Source: Amphimedon queenslandica | Taxonomy: Eukaryota; Porifera; Demospongiae; Haplosclerida; Niphatidae | Assembly (NCBI RefSeq): GCF_000090795.2 | Contig: NW_003546298.1 | Span: 193,554-257,553, forward strand | DNA: 64,000 nt | Reading direction: 5' to 3' | In this document: positions 47,747 through 61,650 of the stretch, in pieces | Numbering within the stretch: the first letter of the stretch is position 1 | How the letters are laid out: each line of letters begins with the position of its first letter | The notes under the pieces: generated by a model | The model's input: only the letters and a program-made list of their open reading frames with translations | Database searches by the model: none | What the model was told of the DNA's origin: nothing | Translations under genes and position numbers: made by a program

Positions 47747-50700
47747 ATGGCTACAATGAGCTCTGAAGTATTTATTTCTGAAAATGAGGCAGATCTACCA
47801 GAAGATCAGCAAGTTAAAGGAAATGAAAAAAGTGCAATATTGGATAGACTTGGGGAAGTGTTCTCATCTGTAACTGTTGATGGCTACCTGACAGTAAAGG
47901 ACTTAAGCCAAGCAATGACATCTCACAAGGTATATCAATCTTTAAATTGAAAAACATCATATAATTATACTCATTAGGATTTTTCTTGCATGTTGTTTGA
48001 ACTAATTGATGTCTGTAGCATTGGTAGTGTAAGTCCGGGAGAAGTGATTAAAGCAGTAACAAAGCTACAGAAAGGGTAGATCTATCATTGCTCTATCTAT
48101 TGTATTAAATATTGTTATAATTAGCAACAAGAAATATTTAAAAAGAAATGATATGAAGTGGTTTGAAAACAAGATTTGGCATGTAGCAAGAAATAATAAC
48201 AATTCACTTAAGAAAGATCAGTTTCAAGAATTGTTTGAAGTGGATGGTGTAAGTTATGTACAACTCAATAATTATGCATGTAGTTCGAATCAACTTTAAA
48301 AAATAAATTTCTCTAAAGTTTGTAGTTAAATTTTCTGAGCTTCTTCTTGGGGGTACTGATAGAATTAATGTTTCAGATATGTTACAGTCATTTCAACTGG
48401 TATTGATGTAAGTTTAATTTCCTAAAATTATTAATTTTGTATTTTTTGTTAGTAGTGACACTGAGGACAATAGTTTGTTGTGGTATGAGAGAAAGTTCTC
48501 TGCTGTTATGGATGGTAACAAGCAAGTAAAATTTGAAGAGTTCAAGAAAGCCTTAAATATAACTAAAGTTTGTAATCAGTTTTAAAGTTATAAATCTAAT
48601 TCTTTAAATTCTTAGTCAACATTTTTTGCCGAGAGATTCTTTCAGATTTTTGATACAGATCACAGTGGATCAGTTAGTGTCAAAGAACTGATTGATGGAC
48701 TTACAATTGTAATACACGGCAGTCAAGTTGACAAATTAAAATTTCTTTTCATGGTTTATGATGTTGATGGTATAAACAGAATATCAAATTTCAACCACAT
48801 CACTATGTGTTATCAATAACTAACATTTTTAGGTAATGGGTATATTGACTTTGAAGAGTTGAAGACAGTACTAAGGTCTTGCATGGATGAAAGTGCTCTA
48901 AATTTGAGTGATGAAAATTTAAATGAATTAACTAAGTATGACTTCAATTGTATTGTAATGCACATAAAAGCTACATATATAGTACATTATTTGAAGCAGC
49001 TGATGCAGATAGAAGTGGAGAAATTAGCTTTGATGAACTAAAGCAGGAATTAGAAAGACACCCTGAAATTGTTAACAATCTGACCGTAAGGTAATCTTTA
49101 TGTATCTAGAGCCAAGCCATGTTGTAGTTTCTGACAGTGCTGCAAGTTGGTTGCAACCAAACTCTCAAAAAAGAAGTTGTTTTGAGCATGTGCCTCACTG
49201 GTTAAAGTGGAAATATATCAGAAATAATATACCTTTGATTTTTTGCATTGCACTCTGGATAAGTGTCAATGTTATTCTATTTGTTGAAGCAGCAATGAGA
49301 CATAAAGACAAAGGTATTAAGGTTACTGCTTTTATAAGCTATTTTTATTATTTATTTTAAGGTACTTTTGTTTTGATAGCTCGAGGATGTGGGCAATGTT
49401 TAAATTTTAATCCTGTTATTGTTCTTTCTCTAATGATGAGAAAGTGTATGACATGGCTTCGGTCATCCAGAGTATCTGGACTACTACCATTGGATCAATA
49501 CATTGAGCTTCACAAATTGACTGGTTATGCTATTCTTTTCTATTCAACTTTACATTTTTTGGCACATCTTGCAAATTTTAGTAAGTTATAGGCTTATGTT
49601 TTGTAAGTATCAGCATTGATATTTCAGGCTCAAGAGAAATTCAAGGCATTGAAACTAATTTTACTATGTGGATGTATTTATTTGGAGTTGGGACAGACTT
49701 AGGATGGGTTGGTGGAATGGCTGGTTTGACTGGATTTCTTTTATTAATCATCATTGCTATCATGTTTATTTGTGCATTGCCTTTTATTAGACGTAGTGGA
49801 CATTTCCAAGTGTTCTATTGGACGCATAATCTCTATATTGCATGGTACATCATACTAATTCTTCATGGTCCGAACTTTTGGAAATGGTTTGCTGTTCCTG
49901 CTATAATTTATATTGGAGAGTTTGTTTTACGATTAAAAATAATCAAATTAGTTCGTTATGGAAAAACATACATTGAGGAAGGAATATTACTCCCATCAAA
50001 AGTAGGACTCTACATCAAAATTAATGCTTAAACCTCAACATAATAGGTGGTTCATCTTGTTATTACACGACCAGGAAATTTCAATTTTTATCCTGGAGAT
50101 TATGTTTTTATACAAATACCAAAAGTGGCAAAATATGAATGGCATCCTTTTACAATAAGCTCAGCACCTGAGAAGCAAGGTGTATTCTGGCTACATATTC
50201 GTGCTGTTGGGACATGGACTGAAAGGCTTTATAAACTTTTTGAAGCTAAGAACAAAAGAAAGTCAAAAGGTTAAATAGTAAATAAATCATATTAATTTCA
50301 TCAGTTCTTATAGGATCAGTTCCTTTGCAGTTGCTAACACAACCAAAAATTCACCATCCTGTGTCTAATAAAGTGGCTCCAATTGCAATTACTGCAACTG
50401 AAGATGAAGAGCATCCAATGGCAGCAACTGACAGGCATAATGGACAGAATTTTGGACACATGCAGTATGATCCTGTTGTTATCCAGGTACAACTTGATAA
50501 TGAAAACGAAGAGGCCATTGAAGTAAAACACCACAATTTTATTTAAAATGACCAAAATAATTATTAACATTAATTATTTTTAATAGGTTTTTTTTGACGG
50601 ACCATATGGAAGCCCATCTGTTCATATTTTTCAAGCTGAACATGCAGTACTCATAGGAGCTGGAATAGGGGTCACCCCATTTGCCTCAATTCTTCAAAGT

Positions 50701-51293
50701 ATAATGATAAGATATCAAAATGGAAGGCAAGTTTGCCCAAGGTGTAATCATCATTGGACTGGTGACATACCTCCAACAATTATGACATTAAAAAAGGTAT
50801 AAAAAAGGAATTGTTTAAAATAATTTTTGGACCATAGGTTGACTTCTTTTGGATCAATCGCCATCAAAAATATTTTGAATGGTTTGTGTCTCTGCTTAGT
50901 CAACTTGAAATAGAACAAATGGAAAGTGGATTCAATCGGTTTCTTGATATGCACATGTATATGACATCAGCACTTGATAAAACAGACATGAAAGCTATTG
51001 GTCTACATATGGCACTTGATTTGCTTCACAAGAAAGAAAAAAGAGATCTTATAACTGGTTTAAAGACAAGGACACAAGCTGGTCGCCCCAATTGGGAAGA
51101 AGTAAGTTACAAATACAGGCACATAATTTTTGACTATTTCATCAAATTGACACTGATACAGGTATTTGCTACCATAAATTGTGAGAAAAAGGGGAAAGTA
51201 ACAGTTTTTTATTGTGGATTGCCATCTCTTGGCAAAATACTACAAAAGTACTGTGTAAAATATGGTTTTGGATTCAGAAAGGAGAACTTTTGA
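47747..51293 (+). CDS. NOX5: Calcium-regulated NADPH oxidase, NOX5-like (multi-exon)
   Basis: Membrane enzyme moving electrons from NADPH through FAD and two hemes to oxygen, making superoxide. The N-terminal part carries three canonical EF-hands: DTDHSGSVSVKE (48.66 kb), DVDGNGYIDFEE (48.83 kb) and DADRSGEISFDE (49.0 kb). The six-helix ferric-reductase core has heme histidines in IELHKLTGYAILFYSTLHFL then AHL (49.5 kb) and FYWTHNLYIAWYIILILHGP (49.8 kb). The C-terminal part has the FAD motif HPFTISSAP (50.14 kb), NADPH motif IGAGIGVTPFASILQS (50.66 kb), VDFFWINRHQKYFEW, and the oxidase end FRKENF (51.28 kb). The wording HMYMTSALDKTDMKAIGLHM is very close to human NOX5, as is the insert between FAD and NADPH parts. 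DUOX is excluded by lack of a peroxidase domain. The start is at 47747 or a second Met two codons on. Confidence 0.93.
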
Positions 51294-51692
51294 TTGCTTT
51301 GTAATTTCTGGGCCATCCTGATGGATTTTAGTTGTTTTTAATATTTTGTTTTGTAAGCAACTTCATTAATTTTCATCTTTCATACTTATATCAATGAAAA
51401 ATTATTTTGCATGAAAAGCAATGGCTGGGGAGCAGCCATCAAACTCTTTTTACATAATGAATGGCCTTGAGTTATTACCAAATGATTTACACTGGTTTGT
51501 ATATCATTACACCTTGTCCTTAGTGCTTTCTTTTACAATTGATTATGTATTTATTCCAAATAAGTAAGGTATCATTTCTGATTGTTTGATTGTTTTATCT
51601 AAAGATTATAATAATGAATAATAATAAATTGGAAGTAATGACTATGTTAAATAATAAGCAATCTGTTAATGTATGTTGGTATTAAAGAAAAA
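51294..51692. other. Convergent 3' spacer, NOX5 / ATR
   Basis: AT-rich 399 bp between the two stops with several AATAAT/AATAAA-like signals around 51610-51660. No gene seen. Confidence 0.6.
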
Positions 51693-55235
<3,543 letters not shown>

Positions 55236-56165
55236 CTAAAAAATTATCAAATTAGTACGTAAACTTTGCAATGAGGTAATGGAATAAATTTAATGCCTCA
55301 GTAAAACAGGATTTAGGTATGGCAAACATGAAAAACTGGTAACAACTTTAAGCATAGTGCAGAGCACTCATCTGCATGTCTCCAAGCAGGCAGATGCTGC
55401 AGTGGTTGAAGTGTGCTGAACTTTCTAAATAGCAATTGCTCTGTGTTTACCAGACAAACAATTCATTAACAGTAGATGCTCATTGACCCAAAACTACAGC
55501 AGCTGGGTAAAAATGTCTCTCCTTTCAAAGCTGTTGGCAAGATAAGGAGCAGCTTCTACTTTAAGCTCCAGGTGACAACTACACTCTGGCAGACTGCCAC
55601 AGCTTACAGCTCATAACATGCCTACCAATACTTTCAAAGAGACAACTCAAAACAATCACCAAATAAATAAAACATATTGGCAAGGAAAAACAGGGGTCAA
55701 AGGTTAGCAGATATATGATGCCAAATACAGGAAGCAAATGCCTGAAGGAGTACATCTGCAATGGGTGAAGGTAGAGCCATCACTCCAAGCCATTTGCCAC
55801 TGGGAAAGGAATCAGTCCCTAATTTTGCCATTAAGCCAATGAGCATATCAGATGCTAAGACTTTAAATTCAGTTAACAATAGAGGAGGAAATGTAGGGCC
55901 ATTTCCTATGCATTATGTGATAAACAGTTAGCAGATGTACACTTTTTCATTATTGTTATTCATAACATTTAAAATTAAAATTCTTGGGCACGGTAGGTCT
56001 CTAAAAAGTTTAGACACTTGTCTGCAGGTACATATCTCTGGATATGCATCAGCAGTCATTGGTAATGAACATGTAAGCCCACTATTAACTGTGTGCATTT
56101 CAATTAATTTAGCATTTCTGCTATATTTCGCTACTTTTAAGTGTTTAGCTATAATTTACAGGTAG
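55236..56165. other. Unassigned sequence upstream of the last ATR exon seen
   Basis: An ATR intron or former intergenic DNA. A minus-strand frame of about 60 codons at 55.70-55.88 kb matches nothing I recognise and has no splice context tying it to ATR. No clear repeat ends. Confidence 0.4.
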
Positions 56166-56502
56166 CCACAGGATCATTCTGGAACTGGGAACGATATTGA
56201 TGAAGATCTGGGTAGTAACTGTTCCTTTGAATCATTTCAGTCAAATATCGGGGAGCCATCGTAATCACCATCACCATCTCCATAGCCAATCATTCGTTCT
56301 TTCTAAGCAGCAAGGAAAGCTAATGTATTTGGATTACAAAAAAAGACTAACAATAAAGAAACAATTTGAAATTCTGAGATTCAATCTAAGAGAAGATGAA
56401 ACGGCAACTAGAAATGAAATGTTCCAAAAAGCAATTCAGTACATTAATTACTTAAAAAATAAGAAGTTTCACTTAGTCTGTTGTGCACAGATGCATAAGT
56501 AA
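56166..56502 (+). pseudogene. Helix-loop-helix-like fragment
   Basis: A plus-strand frame contains KKRLTIKKQFEILRFNL and then TATRNEMFQKAIQYINYLK. The hydrophobic spacing fits the two helices of a bHLH domain of Myc/Max type (F-x-x-LR in helix 1, KA-x-x-YI-x-x-L in helix 2). The basic, DNA-contacting part in front of helix 1 is missing (it reads GKLMYLDYKKR). An overlapping frame at about 56166-56271 codes an acidic Ser-rich stretch, as found before Myc bHLH domains. No start, splice partners or remainder were established. It may be a decayed gene piece, an exon of a nearby unseen gene, or chance. Confidence 0.3.
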
Positions 56503-57229
56503 ATTCTTTAGATAATTATTATGTGTATACAACATATAACATTGATACACTAATAGTAAGGCACATCATTATGAAGGAAAGCATTAGAAAAAGAAGTAAG
56601 GAATCAATTAATGTTTATAATACACTGTGTGTGAATTATAAAACTGAAGCCACAGAATGTCTGGAGTCCAGTCAAAAAGCACTGCCATTGAAGGGAATAT
56701 AATAGAAGCAGCTAACTCACTCCCCCTCTCCTTTTATTCTATAGGCATACAAGGTACTAACACAAAAGTGCTATTTTTAACGAAAATGCTGCAGTTATGT
56801 AATATTGCATATCAACTATCAAAAAATCAAAACTGTCTATTAAAAAACTATTGTACACTGTCCATTGTATACTGATAACAGTGATTGATCTGTCAGTGTA
56901 TGCAAAATAAAGCTGGTGGACCAGGTGGTCTACATTCCCCTCTTGATTGACATAACACAAAGCAGTTGTTCAGGTCAGGATGGCCGCAACAGGTGTCTCT
57001 TGTCTTTAAAAATTAATTATCCCAGCGTTTTGAGTTAAGTGCATTTTGAGTTAAGTGTGGAGGGAGGATGCTTGTTGCGGGGAATAGGAGTTATCATACA
57101 TAAGACGTTACAAGAGAGAACGATAGAAGAGATACATAAGGATCATTAGGGAATAACAAGGAAGAAATCTATAGCAAGGAGTTACTCCGTGAAATTGAAG
57201 CAAAGAGTTGTCTCATGCCAAGCTGTTAA
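56503..57229. other. Unassigned sequence before the gypsy fossil
   Basis: No supported gene. Short frames are AT-rich and without similarity I recognise. The right part (after about 57000) becomes purine-rich and may already belong to the retroelement. Confidence 0.35.
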
Positions 57230-58326
57230 GCAAGGTCCTCCAGTAGCACTGCTACAACCCTGGTAATGGCTTGGAGTCGTGTCCACTTAGATTTCGCTGG
57301 TCCAAGTACCTGTAGAAAGTGGCCTGAAGTATACATAATGAAGGAAACGACAGCAGCTAAAACCATAGAGTCATTATGAGATATGTTTTCACATTATGGA
57401 TTTCCTGAAACAATAGTTATAGATAACGGCCCGCAATTTGTATCTCAGGACTTTGTGGATTTTCATACATTGAATGGTGTTAAAACACATTCGTAGTACC
57501 CCTTATCACCTAGGTCCTAATGGGATGGCTGAGAGATTTGTACAGTCATTCAAGACTGCACTGAAAGCAGCCGAAAGTAATGGTTTACCAATTTGTAATC
57601 AACTAGCTAACATGCTACTAGCTTATAAAAGTACCCCTCATTCTACTACTAATGAATCACTAGCTTTACTCTTTTTCAAGCGTCAGCTTGAAACTCGTTT
57701 AGATATGATTCACCCTGATATTTCATCTGATGTTCAAAATAGTCAAACTTGTCAGAAAGAGTATTATGATTGTCATGCTAGATTTAGAGAGTTTTCAGTT
57801 AGTGAAAGTGTTATGGCAAGGAATACGTGTCCGGGTCCAGACTGAGTGCAAGCTGAGATTATAGAGAGATTAGGACCTCTCACTTATATGGTTAAAACTA
57901 AAAATCAATTGTTATGGAGGCGACACATCAATTTGTTATGTGAGCTTTTACCTTCTAGAGTGGTGCCAGAGTTAGACGAGTTTGCACCTGAGCCCGATTC
58001 TCATTGGTCGATACCACCTGTGGAAAACCCAACCGTACCTCAGGATCCTCAACTGGTTCAAGAACCACATTACCCCTCTCGTAACTGCCATCTACCCAAT
58101 CGTTTCGGCTGGGTCCTTTGATTTTGGTGTGAAGGAGTGTGGCAACTATTATTGTGAGTAATTGTGTGTATTAATTAATAGTATGTTATTAAGTAGCTAT
58201 TGTGTACGATGTAATCATTAGTTCTCACGCCATTAATTAACTGATTTGTGAACACTATATAGCTGTGCTATTAAAAAAAGAGATTTAATTAATAAGTCAC
58301 TTTGTTTGATCTCTCAAAACACTACA
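57230..58326 (+). mobile_element. Ty3/gypsy LTR retrotransposon fossil, integrase end plus LTR
   Basis: The remaining internal part is the C-terminal end of pol: an integrase core and chromodomain-free tail, recognisable from the GMAERFVQSF-type motif and the LWRRHINLL-type GPY/F-like tail. The upstream pol and gag regions and a 5' LTR are not found in the window. The internal part is broken, with roughly two to four breaks, so it is a fossil. It is followed by a 3' LTR. Age cannot be measured because the partner LTR is absent; the sequence still resembles the family well, so it is not ancient. Confidence 0.8.
58138..58326 (+). repeat. 3' LTR of the gypsy fossil
   Basis: 189 bp beginning TGTGGCAACTATTATTG and ending AAACACTACA, thus TG...CA. 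A purine-rich tract (GAAGGAG) lies just before it, in the position of a polypurine tract. A TATATAG box and an ATTAAA signal lie inside. No second copy was seen in the window. Confidence 0.7.
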
Positions 58327-58969
58327 GCCACAGTCTTAGACTCTCTGTGCTGCTTATCAAGCTGGGAATCTGATCACAATACGAGTGATTGTGCACTGGC
58401 AACATGGGAGAAAAAAAGCAAGCAACAAAAAAGGGAAGGAATCACCCATATATGAGAAGCAAGGAGCCATGTAGAAAATTTAACATTGTAGACATGCCAA
58501 ATGTCGCTATCAACATGTTTGTAGCACATGCTCCAGTGCTGACCACATGTTGTCAGCTTGCCCGATGTCATCCTCAGCAAAGACTATGAACGCATAGCTG
58601 AATCAGGCAGCTCTGCTTGGAGGGCATTATACAGGTGGGCAGCCTCTATCTCGAGATCCGAGATCACTTTGTGCATTTCCTTAAGGAGAGGTTCCGTGGA
58701 ATTGACTCTGATAGGTACTACGGCTACAGTTTCTGTATTGGTGCAGCTACGACAGTAGCTTAAGCAGGAGTGCCGGACCATTTGATTAAAGACATGGGTC
58801 GCTGGAAGCCTACCAGATTTATACTTAGTCCCCTCCTCCCATCCTAGCAGCAGTAGCGTCTTCCTTGTCTAGGGGTCCGACTGCCTAAACTCATCTGATT
58901 CTTATTGTGTCCTTCTTTCTTTGTTTATTTATATGAGTACCGTCAGTTCAGTATTATAAAAAGGTGTTC
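58327..58969. other. Unassigned sequence between the two retroelements
   Basis: GC content rises here toward that of the DIRS-like element. Two overlapping frames of about 66 codons on opposite strands (58558-58781) are not recognised. It may be the outer part of the DIRS element or an older repeat. Confidence 0.3.
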
Positions 58970-59984
58970 TATTGTTTGGGCGTGGTTTGGAACTGGAACC
59001 ACCCCCTCAGATCGAGACAGAAGTACCTCCCAGAGGCGGGGATTACCCCTCTGCGATTAGCTGGGGAGGAGTTGAGAGCTCGCTCCACGGGCTGATCCTG
59101 TGTGCAAATTTGGGATTTTGATCTGGTACAAGTGTCCCTTTCTGGGGGTCCAGTTTTGGAAAGCCACACCCAATGGCATACCTTGCCATTACCGGTTAGC
59201 AGGGATGCCCCTTAGTAATAGCATAGGGACTACCTACCTATTGTATTGGTCTGAAGAGGATTCCACGGGGGCTAGAGGTAAGAAGTCAGATTTGTGAGAC
59301 ATGTGGCTAATTGTCGTTTTGAATGACATTTAGAGAGTTTTAAATGAGGTAAACGCCCACAAGGTCTGCGCATGCATAGTAGTTGAGCGATCTGAGAGCA
59401 AGAAGAGTCTGCTTCGAACTTGGGAGTTCAATAATTTTGATTTGCGTTATTTCTTGTTTGTCTCGTGAGGAACTCGAGAGTTCTGAGATGTTGGACACAG
59501 AAGGAACCAATGGGACCGGTCCTGGAGATGCGACTTGTTCCACAGGAGGGACTCGGCCCGGAGAGGGGACTGGTTCTGGAGCTGGGACTCGTGGCAGCGG
59601 GGGGACTCACCTCGGGCCATCAGGGACCACAAGTACTAACAGGCCCCCGGCAGTACCAATGGAGTTGATCGCTTCAATGATCTCTCGCGCCGTGTGGGAG
59701 GGCTTGGGAGGCCTACCTCCTACGACCACTCCTGGGGGGATTACGCTAATTCCCAATACAATTCCGACTTCAGCTGCCGGGGGTTCGCACGCTGGTGTGG
59801 TGACGGCGGGCTTGGGGGGGAATCTACCGTTCCTGCCGCTACGTCAGGTGAGCTGAGGGAGCAAGTGGGGGAGTACGGGAGTAGCGAATGAGAGATCGGA
59901 GGGTCAGCAATACCGGTGTAGCCTGGCAAGTCAGAACACCACTGTAACATCAGTTATCTTATTGAGACAGCGGTATCATGGCCT

Positions 59985-60130
59985 CAGAGTCTCGAAATAC
60001 CAAAAACAAGCAAATAAATTTTAAATTATACAAAGAAATAATAATATTAACTTAAAATTTTAATAACAATAATTAATGGAAAATATTGATAATAAAATCA
60101 AAATAAATAAATTAATTAATTAGATAAATG
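59985..60130. repeat. AT-rich block inside the DIRS-like element
   Basis: Nearly pure A/T of low complexity in GC-richer surroundings. It lies in the gag-like region and could be an insertion or intron-like spacer; neither is established. Confidence 0.5.
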
Positions 60131-61349
60131 TCAACAAGGACAGCGGCCAGTTTGTGGTCCTAGCGTCCATTGTATGTGGGTGTGGCATTAGGTACAGAAC
60201 ACCCAGTTTTCTTTTAACAGTTGTCTCCTTATTTAGGGAGTATCGACCTGTCGACCCCTCTATTCAGCACGCCTGCTACTACCATTGGGTCAGCAGTAAC
60301 TCGGACCACTCCTGCCACCGAAGGCGGAGGCATCCCTTGGTCATTGCCAGACTGGCTAAAGCTACCAGAGCCGTCTGCCACGCCCCCTTCCTCAAAGCAG
60401 CTTTTGGCCATTTCCTCAGCCCTGCCTCTTATTCCAGCAAGGGCAGTGGAAAAGATCGAGAAGGGGGTTTTTATCTACTTCAGCGAGTTACTCCAAGACA
60501 ATGTGGCATTGTTTAACACCCTCCAGGAGATAGGATCTTTGGCCAACACCTCAATCCAGAAGATGAGGGATATATCCGACCCATTGTCGTGGGCGTATTG
60601 TTTTCTGTCCTTTGTGGCAGTTTCTGTAAAAGACAAGCACACCCGGGACCTCATGGCTTACGGCCAGGTCATTATCCAGATGTCACGGAGCCATGGAGCT
60701 TGGGATGGATAAGTTACGATCGAAGATTCCACCAGCAGATGGCTGCTGGCATGGCACTACAGTGGGCTGAAGTCAACCTGTCCTTAATGGCAGTGACAGT
60801 CTTGGAAGGGGCTTCAGCAGCTCCACTAAAGACTTGCTCCAGTTGTTTCTCATGGGACCACCAGAGAGAGGAGTGTGCTTTGGCGGGCTTGGACAGCTCT
60901 TCCAGGGCGTCCCCAAGGACCAGGACATGCCCGTATAGGGTTCCAGACTATTGTTGCCATTTCAACTCGGAAATGTGCTCATTCTCAAGTGAGAAGTGTG
61001 GCTACAATCATAGTTGCTCAATGTGTGGCAAGGCAGGCCACCCTTCCATGGATTGTCCCAAAGGCAAAATGAAGCCACAGGCAGTTCCATCGTCATCCTC
61101 AACTTGAGACTCAACCTCTACTTGCCCACGTATTGCTAGTGCCTAATGTAATGGCCAGTTGTATATAATCGAAAGTCATGTACCAGGTATCTTTGCACAT
61201 AATCAGCCCACACTTATCAACACTTATACTCATCTCATTACCCTGGAATGTATTTGGAACTCAGTAACCTCGAACTAATGATTAAAACGGTGATCGATTG
61301 CTAGGGCAGGAACACCGAGCACTATCATTGTCACATTCCCGAGTGACAT

Positions 61350-61650
61350 TTATCAAGTAATTGCGAGTAACTTTTCTCTTCCGTTTTGTTATGAATCTTG
61401 AGATCAAATATTATAATGAGGACAATTATTAAATAAAGTAAATTAAACAACTTAAAAAAAAAATAATAATAAATAAAATAAAATAAGAATAAATATAAAT
61501 TAGGTATTAAAATCTCCATATAAAAAAAATCTCCATAAAAAATAAATAAAAATAAATTTCCAAAAACAGTAATAATAATAATAATAATAATAATAAATAG
61601 AATAAAATAAAAATTAAATGAAATAAAATTAAATTAAAAAAAAGGACGGG
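61350..61650. repeat. AT-rich low-complexity block with (AAT)n
   Basis: AT-rich block containing a run of AAT units (about 61568-61598) and ATAAAATAAA strings, between the gag-like and reverse transcriptase parts. Composition contrasts sharply with both sides. Probably a simple-sequence expansion or an old insertion. Confidence 0.6.

Noticed and set aside
47747-51293. DUOX identity for the NADPH oxidase
   Set aside because: No peroxidase-like domain, and the EF-hand order and reductase wording match NOX5.
55579-55879. Upstream ATR exons
   Set aside because: The minus-strand frames here do not resemble ATR FAT or HEAT sequence and lack matching splice sites.
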